Origin: Devosia yakushimensis
GTDB lineage: Bacteria; Pseudomonadota; Alphaproteobacteria; Rhizobiales; Devosiaceae
DNA: 64,000 bases
NCBI RefSeq assembly: GCF_030159855.1
Contig: NZ_BSNG01000001.1
Location: forward strand, 1,674,001 to 1,738,000
Reading direction: 5' to 3'
The position numbers and the translations under genes are program-made. The notes below the pieces were generated by a model. It was not told the origin of the DNA. It saw nothing but the letters and a program-made list of their open reading frames with translations, and searched no databases. Positions 24,364-33,002 of this stretch are shown here, in pieces; the stretch's first letter is position 1, and each line of letters begins with the position of its first letter.

Positions 24364-25184
24364 TGGCCGCCGCTCTCGTCCGACCCAAAATAGACTGGAC
24401 CGGCATCGTCCTTGCCGTTGTCCTGACAATCGTCATTGTCGTTCCGCTAGTGGTGGTGGGAACCTGGGCATTCACCAATGTCTGGCGCTACCCCTCGGTC
24501 ATTCCGCAGGAATTCGGCCTCAAATTCTGGAACCAGACATTGGCCCGTGCCGACGTCTGGAGCTCGATCACGATGAGCCTGACGCTGGCGGCAACGGTGA
24601 CCTTTTTGTCGGCACTGATCTGCCTGCCGGCGGCCTACGCCTTTGCCAGAATGGATTTCCCGGGACGGAACCTGCTGTTCTTCTCGTTCCTTGCCGGGCA
24701 CGCCTTTCCCAAATTCGGCCTTCTGGTCGCCATTGCCGGTATCTTTTTGCAACTCAACCTGATCGGCACATTCTGGGGCGTTGTGTTGATCCAGCTCGTG
24801 GGCACGCTGCTGTTCATGATCTGGATTCCCGTTGCGGCTTTCCAGGCCGTTGACCGGCGCATGGAGGAGGCCGCCCGCGACGTCGGCGCTTCACCGTTCC
24901 GGGTGTTCTGGTCGATTACCCTGCCCCAGGCCGGACCGACCATTGCCGCGGCCATCCTGCTCTCCTTCGTCGGTACGTTCTACGAAACCGAGGGCGCCTG
25001 GCTGATCGGCGCGCCGCAAGTCCGCACCCTGCCCGTGCTGATGATTTCGTTCATCAACAACCAGCCGGTCATCCAATATGGCGCCGTGTTGTCGGTGTTG
25101 CTCTGGGTGCCCAGTTTCATTGCCCTGCTGTTCGCGCGCCGCGTGGTCAATTCGGGATCGTTCGCCCGCGGTTTCGGCGGCTAG
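24363..25184 (+). CDS. ABC transporter permease (FbpB/PotC-type, second subunit)
   Basis: 273 residues. ATG at 24363 shares one base with the preceding stop; the open frame running back to 23727 is a shadow of the first permease. Six membrane segments and EAA loop EAARDVGASPFRVFWSI. Separate second permease, so the channel is a heterodimer. Confidence 0.9.
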   Translation: MAAALVRPKIDWTGIVLAVVLTIVIVVPLVVVGTWAFTNVWRYPSVIPQEFGLKFWNQTLARADVWSSITMSLTLAATVTFLSALICLPAAYAFARMDFPGRNLLFFSFLAGHAFPKFGLLVAIAGIFLQLNLIGTFWGVVLIQLVGTLLFMIWIPVAAFQAVDRRMEEAARDVGASPFRVFWSITLPQAGPTIAAAILLSFVGTFYETEGAWLIGAPQVRTLPVLMISFINNQPVIQYGAVLSVLLWVPSFIALLFARRVVNSGSFARGFGG

Positions 25185-25192
25185 GAAGTCTC

Positions 25193-26227
25193 ATGTCCGT
25201 TCTCAATATCTCCGACGTTTCCAAGGTCTTCAGCACCACGCGTGCCGTGGATTCGTTCTCCCTCGATGTCGCCGATGGCGAGCTGGTCTGCCTGCTCGGC
25301 CCATCGGGATCAGGCAAATCCACCCTGCTGCGCATGGTTGGCGGGTTTGAGCGGCCTTCGAGTGGCCTCATCACCATCGACGGGCAGGAAATCACCCACC
25401 TTCCGCCCGAGAAACGACCCACCGGCATGGTGTTCCAGAGCCACGCGCTGTGGACGCATATGAACGTCTTCAAGAACCTCGCCTTCGGCCTCAAGCTGCG
25501 CCGCCTGCCGGCCGATGAGATCAAGCGCCGGGTGGAAGGCGTATTGGAGCTGGTTGGCCTGGGTGGCTATGGCACGCGTCATGTCACCCAACTCTCCGGT
25601 GGCCAGCAACAGCGCGTGGCCCTGGCGCGTTCGCTGGTCCTGGAACCCAAGATTTTGTTGCTCGACGAGCCCTTTGCCAGCCTCGACCAGCATCTGCGTG
25701 AGCGGCTGCGCGAGGAAGTGCGCGATATCCAGCAGCGCCTCAAGATCACAACGCTGTTCGTGACCCATGGCCAGGATGAGGCGCTGTCCATGGCCGACCG
25801 CATTGTGGTCATGCGCGATGGCAAGATCGAACAGGCCGACCGCCCCGACGTGGTCTATCGCGAGCCCAAAACTCCCTTCGTCGCTGGTTTTATCGGCACG
25901 ATGAACCTGCTGGAAGGCAGCGTTTCCAACGGCGTTTTCAGTCGCTCCGGCTTCAGCTTTCCGCTGCCGGTCGCCGATGGCCCCGCCACGCTGGCTATTC
26001 GCCCCGAGGCGCTGGACCTTGCCGCGGTCGCTGAAAACGGCCAGGCCAAGGTGCACCGCGTCACCGATTATGGCACCCATGGGCTGGTCGATCTGGAACT
26101 GCCGGATGCGACGCGCCTCAAGGCCTCGGTTGCCCATCCCGACCTGTTCAAGACCGGCCAGGCGGTTACCCTGACGCCTCGGGCCATCGCCTGTTATCGC
26201 AACCACGCCCTTATTCATCGAAGCTGA
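25193..26227 (+). CDS. ABC transporter ATPase (PotA/FbpC-like)
   Basis: 344 residues. Walker A GPSGSGKST at 37-45, Q-loop Gln82, signature LSGGQ at 134-138, Walker B LLLDE at 155-159, H-loop His192. C-terminal TOBE-like domain (LAIRPEALDL). Starts 8 bp after the second permease. Belongs to the same six-gene operon. Confidence 0.92.
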   Translation: MSVLNISDVSKVFSTTRAVDSFSLDVADGELVCLLGPSGSGKSTLLRMVGGFERPSSGLITIDGQEITHLPPEKRPTGMVFQSHALWTHMNVFKNLAFGLKLRRLPADEIKRRVEGVLELVGLGGYGTRHVTQLSGGQQQRVALARSLVLEPKILLLDEPFASLDQHLRERLREEVRDIQQRLKITTLFVTHGQDEALSMADRIVVMRDGKIEQADRPDVVYREPKTPFVAGFIGTMNLLEGSVSNGVFSRSGFSFPLPVADGPATLAIRPEALDLAAVAENGQAKVHRVTDYGTHGLVDLELPDATRLKASVAHPDLFKTGQAVTLTPRAIACYRNHALIHRS

Positions 26228-26228
26228 T

Positions 26229-27065
26229 ATGACCGACCCCATCACTATCGTCCGCAACGGCCACAAGACCTGGTTGAAGTGGCACCGTGGCCGCCGCCGT
26301 GCCGGTGATCCGGCTTTCACCGGGCAGCGGATTCTTGAGGGTATGCGGCTGGGTGCCAGTGTCGAGGTCGATCTGGTCGTGCATGCCGATCGCGGCTACG
26401 CCGTGCTGCACGATCTGAGCGTCGAGCGGGAAACCACCGGCACCGGCAAAGTGGCGGAACTCACGGCGGCACAATTGCGCTCGTTCTATCTGCGCGATGA
26501 AGACGGCAAGCCGCTCGACCAGCCGGTCATGCTGCTGGAAGATCTGGCCGCGCTGCTGGCGGAAAGCGGCGCCCATCCCGATGCGCTGCTGCAACTGGAC
26601 TATAAGGAAGATGCTAAGGTGCTCGACGACCGCGCCATCCGCACCTTCAAGGACAGTGTCGGCCCGGTGGCGCGGCATATGATCCTGTCGTCGGGCGACG
26701 CGGACTCGGTGCGCTTGCTGAGCGAGGGGGTCGAGGGAATGCGGATCGGCTACGATCCCTGCCATGACGGGGCGCTGGAGCGGCTTGCCGTTTCGCGCGA
26801 TTATGCCGGTTTCGTCGCTGATGCCATTGCCGCGTCCCCGAAGGCGGAAATGATCTATCTGGCCTATCCGCTGGTGCTTGCGGCGGATCGGCAGGGCTTC
26901 GATCTCATCGAAGCCTTTCACCAGCATGCCCGGCGCGTAGACAGCTATACGATCAAGGCGGCAAATGCGGATTCCCGCGCGGCGGTCGAACGGCTGCTGG
27001 CGCTCAAGGTGGACCAGATCACCACTGACGATCCCGAGGGCCTTGTGGCCCTCGTTGCGGAATAA
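26229..27065 (+). CDS. glycerophosphodiester phosphodiesterase family protein (UgpQ/GDPD)
   Basis: 278 residues, TIM-barrel GDPD. Catalytic pair His19 (KWHRGRR) and His61 (VLHDLSV); metal ligands Glu46 and Asp48 (VEVDLVVH). No signal peptide, so it acts on imported glycerophosphodiesters, releasing glycerol-3-phosphate and an alcohol. It starts 1 bp after the ATPase stop, so it is firmly in the operon. The family also includes phospholipase-like members, but the location argues for intracellular turnover of the transported substrate. Confidence 0.9.
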   Translation: MTDPITIVRNGHKTWLKWHRGRRRAGDPAFTGQRILEGMRLGASVEVDLVVHADRGYAVLHDLSVERETTGTGKVAELTAAQLRSFYLRDEDGKPLDQPVMLLEDLAALLAESGAHPDALLQLDYKEDAKVLDDRAIRTFKDSVGPVARHMILSSGDADSVRLLSEGVEGMRIGYDPCHDGALERLAVSRDYAGFVADAIAASPKAEMIYLAYPLVLAADRQGFDLIEAFHQHARRVDSYTIKAANADSRAAVERLLALKVDQITTDDPEGLVALVAE

Positions 27066-27133
27066 TTTAGGCCGCCCAGTGTGAGCCGGGTGGGCTCCTG
27101 AGACGATATGGCCACAGCGGCCTGGAGATAGAT

Positions 27134-27955
27134 ATGCAGTCCTACGATGCCGTGCTCGCCGATATGGTCGCCATTGCCCGCGAAGCAGGCGCCCTGACGC
27201 TGGGGTATTTCAAGCGCTTCCGCGATCTCGAAATCGGCATCAAGGGACCAGCAGACTTTGTTTCCGAAGCCGATATGGAATCCGAAAAGCTCATCCGCAA
27301 ATTTCTGTTCGAGCGCTATCCGAATTGGAGCTTTACCGGTGAGGAATTCGCCCCGGTGACGGGCACGGACCCGGAATATCGCTGGCTGGTCGATCCCATC
27401 GATGGCACGACCAATTTCATCAATGGCATGCATTACACCATTTCGATCGCCCTACGCCGGGGCAATGAGACGGTCTGCGGCGCGCTCTACAATCCGGTGT
27501 CCGACGAGATGTTCACCGCCATCAAGGGAGAAGGCGCCTTTATGAATGGCGAGCCTCTCAAGGTCAGCGAGCAGAGCGATATCGGCCTGATGAATGTCGG
27601 CACGGGCCTCGCCACGTCTCGCCTGTTCACCTTCCCCGGCTTCTATCAGCGGCTAGAACAGATCCGAGATCCGATCAGCTCGGTACGTATTGTGGGCAGC
27701 TCCGCCAATTCCTGCGCCTATGTCGCGCTGGGCCGGCTGACCGGCTATTACGAGGAATCGGGCCTGGTCGATTGGGCCGTCGGCGTGCTGCTGGTGCAGG
27801 AAGCCGGTGGCGTCGTTACGGATTGGTGGGGCCGCGGGCCGGAATTCTATGAGAAGACCGGCTGCGTCATCGTCGCCAACAAGGCGACGCATGCCTATCT
27901 GATCGACAAGCTCAAGGACGCGCCGCGTAAAGATCCGGCCATAGCGTCGCGATAG
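27134..27955 (+). CDS. inositol-monophosphatase-family protein
   Basis: 273 residues. Metal site: GEE at 69-71, DPIDGTTNF at 87-95, and the C-terminal aspartate in LVDWAVG (Asp213), where the usual Trp-Asp is Val-Asp. Family members hydrolyse inositol-1-phosphate, histidinol phosphate, fructose bisphosphate or adenosine bisphosphate. It follows the GDPD gene by 68 bp on the same strand. If the operon imports glycerophosphoinositol, GDPD and this enzyme would together release free inositol; that is inference. Confidence 0.88.
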   Translation: MQSYDAVLADMVAIAREAGALTLGYFKRFRDLEIGIKGPADFVSEADMESEKLIRKFLFERYPNWSFTGEEFAPVTGTDPEYRWLVDPIDGTTNFINGMHYTISIALRRGNETVCGALYNPVSDEMFTAIKGEGAFMNGEPLKVSEQSDIGLMNVGTGLATSRLFTFPGFYQRLEQIRDPISSVRIVGSSANSCAYVALGRLTGYYEESGLVDWAVGVLLVQEAGGVVTDWWGRGPEFYEKTGCVIVANKATHAYLIDKLKDAPRKDPAIASR

Positions 27956-27998
27956 CAAAGGCGTACTTCAGTTTTGTAGCAGAACCAGCGCGGGCGGC

Positions 27999-28292
27999 TT
28001 ATATCGGCCCGAATTCGACTTCCCACATGCGTGGCCAATAGACGTCGTCGAAATAGTCGTGCGGGATCGGCGACATGCGCGACAGCGCTCGCGACGCCAG
28101 ATCGATCTGCTGCACAAGATGCTGGATGACCTCGGGCATGGGCCGCCCGGTGATGAATTCGCGCGTGCGCCACTCATCGAGCTTGAGGTATCGCAGGCGC
28201 CGCCTGGCTTCGGCTTCGACATCTTCCACCGAGACAGGAGCCCGGCTGTTTTCGACTACTGCGAAACGCACTTCAAAACTCAATACAAACAA
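27999..28292 (-). CDS. conserved-looking hypothetical protein, ~90-97 residues
   Basis: No family recognised. The protein is mixed and ordered-looking, with EAEARRRLRYLKLDEWRTRE, FITGRPMPEVIQHLVQQID and a Trp/Tyr-rich end (HDYFDDVYWPRMWEVEFGP), unlike the Arg/Ser/Pro-rich shadows around it. The start is uncertain: TTG at 28292 or GTG at 28271, neither with a strong ribosome site. Convergent with the inositol-phosphatase gene and divergent from the nucleosidase gene. Confidence 0.55.
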   Translation of the reverse strand: MFVLSFEVRFAVVENSRAPVSVEDVEAEARRRLRYLKLDEWRTREFITGRPMPEVIQHLVQQIDLASRALSRMSPIPHDYFDDVYWPRMWEVEFGPI

Positions 28293-28402
28293 GGCGCGGC
28301 ATGATCGCCACCGCCGAATGTCATCATATTGTCATGGCTCTATTACCGAAGCGGTAACGCCAATTCGCTTGGCTGGTACCAGTCGCGTGTTAATTTCGCG
28401 CC

Positions 28403-29008
28403 ATGTCGATTCTCTACGTGATGGCCGCTCCGGCCGAATATGGCCCTCATCTGCAGGCGCGCATTTCTCCCTTGATGACAGGGATAGGCCCGGTAGAAGC
28501 AGCGGTGGTGATGACGCGGGCGCTTGCCGAGGCAAAGGCCATCGATGCGTTGCCCGATCTGGTCGTTTCGCTGGGATCGGCAGGCTCGCGGACGCTTGAG
28601 CAGTGCGAAGTCTATCAGGCCCATTCAGTGAGCTATCGCGACATGGATGCCTCGGCGCTCGGCTTCGAGAAAGGCCGGACGCCACTGCTCGATCTGCCCG
28701 CGGTGCTGCCGCTATCGCCGTTGCTGGATGGATTGAAGGGCGCGAGCCTGTCGACCGGCGCGAATGTCGTTTCGGGCGCGGCCTATGACGCCATCGACGC
28801 CGAAATGGTGGATATGGAAACCTATGCGATCCTGCGCGCCTGCCAGAGTTATGGCGTGCCCCTGCTGGCCCTGAGAGGCATTTCCGACGGCGTGGCGGAT
28901 CTCAGCCACTTGGCCGACTGGACGCGCTACCTGCATGTCGTCGACGAAAAGCTGGCTGCCGCGGTCGACATCATCGAAGCAGCCTATGGGCAGAAAACCC
29001 GGCTTTAA
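28403..29008 (+). CDS. 5'-methylthioadenosine/S-adenosylhomocysteine nucleosidase-like (PNP_UDP family)
   Basis: 201 residues, a short member of the nucleoside phosphorylase fold. GIGPVEAA at ~27-34 and VSLGSAGS at ~55-62 form the ribose/phosphate region. VDMETYA carries the conserved Glu of the substrate site, and RGISDG the catalytic Asp. It would cleave the N-glycosidic bond of methylthioadenosine or a related nucleoside. Specificity is not certain from length alone. Upstream, CTGGTACCAG (28373-28382) is a short perfect palindrome. Confidence 0.8.
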   Translation: MSILYVMAAPAEYGPHLQARISPLMTGIGPVEAAVVMTRALAEAKAIDALPDLVVSLGSAGSRTLEQCEVYQAHSVSYRDMDASALGFEKGRTPLLDLPAVLPLSPLLDGLKGASLSTGANVVSGAAYDAIDAEMVDMETYAILRACQSYGVPLLALRGISDGVADLSHLADWTRYLHVVDEKLAAAVDIIEAAYGQKTRL

Positions 29009-29334
29009 TTGCTGGTGCGGGCCTTCTTGTCGCGGCGCGCCCGCTGCCAGGTCGACCATTTGCGGGTGCCGCGGACGATGGCGTGATTGACAGGCCCCTG
29101 CAGAAAAACCAAATCGAGCGCCAGCAAGAGCAGCCCCAGCGGAAGCATCCAGATACCCAGGACGGGCAGGAAGCTGAATATGCCGCCCAGCACCAGCAGT
29201 ATGCCGAGCGGAATGCGGACCCAGCGGGCCTCGGGGCGGCGGACGCGTTCCAGCCAACCTGCGGCAAACTCCGGAACGCGGCGTTGCAGCCGGTCGAACT
29301 GGCGGTTGAGGCGGGCGTGGCTCTTGGTTCGCAT
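29005..29334 (-). CDS. small two-helix membrane protein (PGPGW-like)
   Basis: 109 residues. A basic N-terminus (Arg-rich to residue ~45) is followed by two hydrophobic segments (IPLGILLVLGGIFSFLPVLG and MLPLGLLLLALDLVFL) and a basic tail KWSTWQRARRDKKART. Resembles putative PGPGW-type transmembrane proteins of alphaproteobacteria. Function unknown. The stop overlaps the nucleosidase stop by 4 bp. Confidence 0.7.
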   Translation of the reverse strand: MRTKSHARLNRQFDRLQRRVPEFAAGWLERVRRPEARWVRIPLGILLVLGGIFSFLPVLGIWMLPLGLLLLALDLVFLQGPVNHAIVRGTRKWSTWQRARRDKKARTSN

Positions 29335-29503
29335 GCACTATCCCTTGCTGGTCTGGCGTTGAACTATAACTGGTCATTCAATCTGGCTGTTCCAAGACCG
29401 GCCAGTCAATTTCCCGTTCAATCCCAATGACCAATTGCCCCACCGCCGGAACCATTGGGCCAAGGCCGAGTTGATCGGAGGCAACACAAACCATGGGAGC
29501 GTC

Positions 29504-29839
29504 ATGATGGCAACTTCAGCACGACGAGCTATCAAACAGATTGAAGAGACCGGCGACGATATCTCGGACAACCTCATCCACCAGGTTGCGGCTCTGCGCA
29601 AGGAGATCGCGACAATAGCGGACGCGGTCGGAGATTATGGCGGGCATCGCCTGCATGACGTGCAGCACAATGCGGTGGCATTGGCCAATGAAGTGCGCCA
29701 CCAGGGCGCGGTCGTTGCCCGCCAGGTCGGCCGTCAGGCCGGGGTCGCGACGCGTGCCGTTCAGCAAAACCCGGTGCCGGTAATCATTGCACTGGGCACC
29801 ATCGCCCTCATCTCCGCGCTGGTTTTCCGCCGCGACTAG
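29504..29839 (+). CDS. ElaB/YqjD-like (DUF883) C-terminally anchored small protein
   Basis: 111 residues. The N-terminal two thirds are helical and charged (IKQIEETGDDISDNLIHQVA), followed by a single C-terminal membrane helix (PVPVIIALGTIALISALVF) and a short FRRD tail. The layout is that of ElaB/YqjD proteins, which tether ribosomes or stress factors to the inner membrane in E. coli. ATG at 29504 has GGGAG upstream; the frame to 29435 is an extension. A GTTAGC-ttttt-GCTAAC hairpin follows the stop at 29844-29860. Confidence 0.7.
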   Translation: MMATSARRAIKQIEETGDDISDNLIHQVAALRKEIATIADAVGDYGGHRLHDVQHNAVALANEVRHQGAVVARQVGRQAGVATRAVQQNPVPVIIALGTIALISALVFRRD

Positions 29840-29940
29840 CAGCGTTAGCTTTTTGCTAACCACCCTGGTCACCGTTTCCTTAATCGTACAGAGTCATTTT
29901 CGGTCAAACTTGCAGCACAGCAACAGACCGGAGATGACTC

Positions 29941-30405
29941 ATGCACTTTTCGTCGAAGGCGCTTTTGCGCGTCGCCGCGCTGGCTGTCGTCGCCACCAGT
30001 CTGGGCGGCTGCAGCTTCATGGGCCTCAATTTCGGCATGGCCCAGCTCAGCGAAAAAGAATGCCTGATGCGCGCCATGTATTTTGAATCGAACCGCTCGA
30101 GCTCAGAAGGCATGCTGGCGGTGGGGACGGTGGTGATGAACCGGCTCAACGATCCGCGCTATCCCAAATCGGTCTGCGGTGTCGTGGGGCAGAAGAACCA
30201 GTTCGCCCAGGGCGTGCTCAGCAAGAAGATGACCGATAGCGGCGCGGTGCTTGCCGCACAGATGGCCGACCAGGTGCTGGCCGGTGCGCGCCATCCGGGC
30301 GTGCAGAACGCGCAGCACTTCCACACGGCCGGGCTGCGCTTCCCCTATAACAATATGCACTATGTGCTCGAAGCGGGCGGCAACGAGTTCTACGAGAAAT
30401 ACTGA
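29941..30405 (+). CDS. cell-wall hydrolase SleB-like lipoprotein
   Basis: 154 residues with a lipoprotein signal (SLGGC, lipid-modified Cys24) and a SleB/Hydrolase_2 domain: ECLMRAMYFESNRS with the catalytic Glu, MLAVGTVVMNRLND, CGVVGQKNQF and HFHTAG. Predicted to cut peptidoglycan as a lytic transglycosylase, anchored to a membrane in the periplasm. Shorter than spore SleB, as usual for Gram-negative members. Confidence 0.88.
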   Translation: MHFSSKALLRVAALAVVATSLGGCSFMGLNFGMAQLSEKECLMRAMYFESNRSSSEGMLAVGTVVMNRLNDPRYPKSVCGVVGQKNQFAQGVLSKKMTDSGAVLAAQMADQVLAGARHPGVQNAQHFHTAGLRFPYNNMHYVLEAGGNEFYEKY

Positions 30406-30439
30406 CCTTCCCCCAAGAGCGGGTAAGGGATCGCGACGC

Positions 30440-31282
30440 CTAGAGGCGGTAGCCCAGCAGGTACAGCACCAGCAGCACGACGGCGATGGCGAGAACGAGC
30501 CAAAGCAGCCAATGTATGCCGCCGGACCGGGTTGCCGGTTCCTCTACCGCGCTTGAGCCGACAAAGGCCTGTGCCGCGCTGCCTTCTGCACTGCCGCCGG
30601 CGCTTGACGTGGGGGCGCCATATCCATGGCCTCCGCCAGCGCCAAGCGTGCCCTTGATCGCCGCACCACCCGCTCCGACGCCGGCCACTCCGGCGGCGGC
30701 ACCAACTGCACCGAAACTGCCGAGGCTGGCAGCTCCGGACCTTGCGGTGTCGCCGGGATCGGCTGATTTGTAGGCAGCGGCCGCAAGAGGTTCGGCGCTA
30801 TGGGTCGCCGGTGCATCTGGCGCTTCGACCGGACGGGGCACTTCGGCGATATGTGGCGCTTCAGCCGCCCGGAATGTTTCGGAAACGTGCCGCGCCTGAG
30901 CGGCAGGTGGCTCGGCACCATGCGAGCCATTGGCATGGGCGTCGCCGGCATGGGCGGGGGACTTCCTGAACACCTCCAGCTTCCCATAATGGTCAGCGAG
31001 CAGGTAGTAGACCGTAACGCGGTGCCTGAAAGACTCGCCTTTCATTTTCTCGCCTACGGCAGTGATCGAATTGTCCAACTGCTCGTCGGCCTCCATCACG
31101 CCGAGCTTCTTTTTCAAGAAGCTTTCCCGAACGCGGTCCGTTTCGGCCTTATCGGTGAACGAGACCAATGAAGCGTCGCGGCTTTGCAGGGCGATGCCGC
31201 AATGACGAATGATTCCGGCAATGATATCGGGGTCGGCTTGAGGCGCGTATTTTCTTACATTCAGGGCCCAATCTTCCGCCAT
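30440..31282 (-). CDS. DUF2853-domain protein with long linker and C-terminal membrane anchor
   Basis: 280 residues. Residues ~1-110 (MAEDWALNVRKYAPQADPDI onward) match DUF2853, normally a ~100-residue standalone protein. A His/Ala/Pro/Glu-rich linker (~120-185) and a Gly/Ala/Ser-rich stretch (~190-250) follow. The end is one membrane helix (WLLWLVLAIAVVLLVLYLLG). GGAGG lies upstream of ATG 31282. The fusion to a tail anchor would place the domain on the cytoplasmic face of the membrane. Function unknown. Confidence 0.75.
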   Translation of the reverse strand: MAEDWALNVRKYAPQADPDIIAGIIRHCGIALQSRDASLVSFTDKAETDRVRESFLKKKLGVMEADEQLDNSITAVGEKMKGESFRHRVTVYYLLADHYGKLEVFRKSPAHAGDAHANGSHGAEPPAAQARHVSETFRAAEAPHIAEVPRPVEAPDAPATHSAEPLAAAAYKSADPGDTARSGAASLGSFGAVGAAAGVAGVGAGGAAIKGTLGAGGGHGYGAPTSSAGGSAEGSAAQAFVGSSAVEEPATRSGGIHWLLWLVLAIAVVLLVLYLLGYRL

Positions 31283-31521
31283 CAACTTATCCTCCGTTTC
31301 GTCCGACGACCGGGTCATCGAACAGGGGTTTCAGCGCGAATGTGAGGCTTGAAAGCGCAATCGCTTCAACCTCATCGGGCGACAACGCAAAAATGCGATA
31401 AAACGATCCTTATGCCAAATAATAGCGTGCTAGTGCGTAGCATCGCCTCGCGCGTCAATTGCAGGGCGATGCGCCTAGTGAGAACACTGCGGCCGCAGCC
31501 TGGTACTGGACTGGCCCAGGC
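31283..31521. other. gap of 239 bases between two minus-strand genes
   Basis: No gene seen. A loose inverted repeat (GAGG then TTGAAAGCG on one side, CGCTT, CAA and CCTC on the other, 31347-31376) could be a stem-loop in the leader of the DUF2853 gene. Promoter elements could not be assigned. Confidence 0.3.
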
Positions 31522-32067
31522 CTAGAAATCGCCGCCCATGTCGAAGTCGTCGTCGCCAAAATCGGCGTCGCCGCTCTGCATGTCCTCGGCGGGCTCCTGA
31601 GGGGCGTCCGGCTCATATTCGGAGGCTTCGGCGCCACCGCTGAGCATTCCTGCGATGGCCGAGCCGAGCAACAGGCCGCCAGTCACGCCCAATGCGGTCT
31701 GGGCAGCGCCGGCGAGGAAGCCGCCGCCCTGCCCTCGTGCAGTGTCGTTATCGTCGCGCCGATCCCAGGGGCCACGAGTCCGCCGCCCTTGCTGGACCGG
31801 CTCCTCGCCGCCAAAGAGCCCACCGAGAAAACCGCCGCCCGATTGCTGTCGCGCTTCGAGTTCCTCAATGCGTTCGCGCGCGGAACGGAGGGCCTGCTCC
31901 TGCACCAGAATGGTCTGGGCCATATAGTATGGCGATGGCGGATAGGCCCGCAGGCGCTGTTGGAGCAGAGCCTCGGCCTCTGCTTCCCGTGGCGGGCTTT
32001 TGCGAGCCGCCGCTTCGATTCGGTCGAACAGGTCGTTTATGGCGTCACGTTCCTGCTGGTTCAACAT
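31522..32067 (-). CDS. DUF2076-domain protein
   Basis: 181 residues. DUF2076 features: an N-terminal helix MLNQQERDAINDLFDRIE, YPPSPYYMAQTILVQEQALR, a coiled region rich in Glu/Arg, GGGFLGGLFGG, then GGGFLAGAAQTALGVTGG, a hydrophobic glycine-rich segment, and a terminal Asp/Gly stretch (FGDDDFDMGGDF). ATG at 32067 with GGAG upstream; the 344-codon open frame upstream is not coding. Homologues are of unknown function. Confidence 0.82.
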   Translation of the reverse strand: MLNQQERDAINDLFDRIEAAARKSPPREAEAEALLQQRLRAYPPSPYYMAQTILVQEQALRSARERIEELEARQQSGGGFLGGLFGGEEPVQQGRRTRGPWDRRDDNDTARGQGGGFLAGAAQTALGVTGGLLLGSAIAGMLSGGAEASEYEPDAPQEPAEDMQSGDADFGDDDFDMGGDF

Positions 32068-32267
32068 TTCCGGCTCCCTGACATCTGGTCGTAGCAAGAA
32101 AATGGGAAACATCGGCACCGGTTGCAACCGCGCGGAACCAAGAGCGATGCAAAGAGTTCTTGTTGCCGCGAAGAAGCCGCAAAGTTGACCAAATTTCGTC
32201 CAGCTTCGTGCGGTAACGAAGCGGTGATCTGCATACCTAACATCATAAAATTTATGGGAGATTGTCG

Positions 32268-32678
32268 ATGAATTCCAAGTTCCTGCTGCCGCTGGCTGCT
32301 CTTTCGATGTTTGCGCTGGCCGCATGCAGTGATCCGCAGACCCCGGCCGAGCCCGCCGCTTCGACCGAGACCACTGCTCCGGCCGCAGCGCCTGCCGAGC
32401 CGGCACCTGCTGCACCCGCCGCGGCGCCTGCCGCCGCACCGGCAGCTGCTCCCGCAGCTCCCGCCGCCGGCGCTGCCACCATGACGCCCGAGCAGGCCAT
32501 GCAGGCCGTTCAGGCACAGGCGGCAAACATGACGCCCGAGCAGAAGAACGAAGCAATCGCGACCGCCCGCAAGGCTGCTGAAGATGCGGCCAAGGCCCAG
32601 GGCCTGAGCGACGATCAGGTCAAGCAGGCTGCCGACATGGCTGAACAGGCTGCCAAGCAGATGTTTGGCGTTCAATAA
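32268..32678 (+). CDS. Ala/Pro-rich lipoprotein
   Basis: 136 residues. The lipobox LAAC gives Cys20 as the lipid anchor. Residues ~25-70 are low complexity, dominated by Ala-Pro. The C-terminal ~65 residues are charged and helical with two MTPEQ motifs (MTPEQAMQAVQAQAANMTPE). ATG at 32268 is preferred to an in-frame TTG 6 bp upstream. Probably a periplasmic spacer-type lipoprotein; function unknown. Confidence 0.75.
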   Translation: MNSKFLLPLAALSMFALAACSDPQTPAEPAASTETTAPAAAPAEPAPAAPAAAPAAAPAAAPAAPAAGAATMTPEQAMQAVQAQAANMTPEQKNEAIATARKAAEDAAKAQGLSDDQVKQAADMAEQAAKQMFGVQ

Positions 32679-32705
32679 GAACGTAAAGCTTCGAGCTGAC
32701 TATTC

Positions 32706-32731
32706 AGCCCCGCAACTTCGGTTGCGGGGCT
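32706..32731. terminator. terminator with UUCG tetraloop
   Basis: AGCCCCGCAAC, TTCG loop, GTTGCGGGGCT, then ATTTCTTT. An 11-bp stem and a U-rich tail end the lipoprotein transcript. The right arm contains the stop codon of the convergent FlhB-like gene. Confidence 0.85.
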
Positions 32732-33002
32732 ATTTCTTTGCCGCAATGCGCAGGACATAGCCGATGACCACGGCGATCGACTCATAGAGTTCGATGGGAA
32801 TGGTTTCGTCCAGTTCGACCGCGCTCAGCGCCTCGGCAAGCACCGGATTTGCTTCGATGACCACGTCGTGTTCGGCGGCCATGGCAATGATGCGTTCGGC
32901 AATAAGCCCCCTGCCCTTGGCGACGACGCGCGGCGCTTCGCTCGTGCCTTTTTCATATTGCAGCGCGACAGCCAAAGCGCGCGGCTTGCTCTCCCTGCTC
33001 AT
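32730..33002 (-). CDS. FlhB/EscU C-terminal-domain-like protein (standalone)
   Basis: 90 residues corresponding only to the cytoplasmic domain of FlhB/YscU export switches: ALAVALQYEKG, APRVVAKGRGLIAERI, IEANPVLAEAL, and IPIELYESIAVVIGYVL. The autocleavage NPTH motif and all membrane helices are absent, so it cannot be a full export gate. Such proteins (FhlX/FlhB-like) occur beside FliK-like genes. The ATG overlaps the stop of the FliK-like gene (ATGA). Confidence 0.85.
   Translation of the reverse strand: MSRESKPRALAVALQYEKGTSEAPRVVAKGRGLIAERIIAMAAEHDVVIEANPVLAEALSAVELDETIPIELYESIAVVIGYVLRIAAKK

Noticed and set aside
28343..28382. TTACC-N5-GGTAA and CTGGTACCAG palindromes before the nucleosidase gene
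   Set aside because: Short arms and no linked regulator; noted only in the gene entry.
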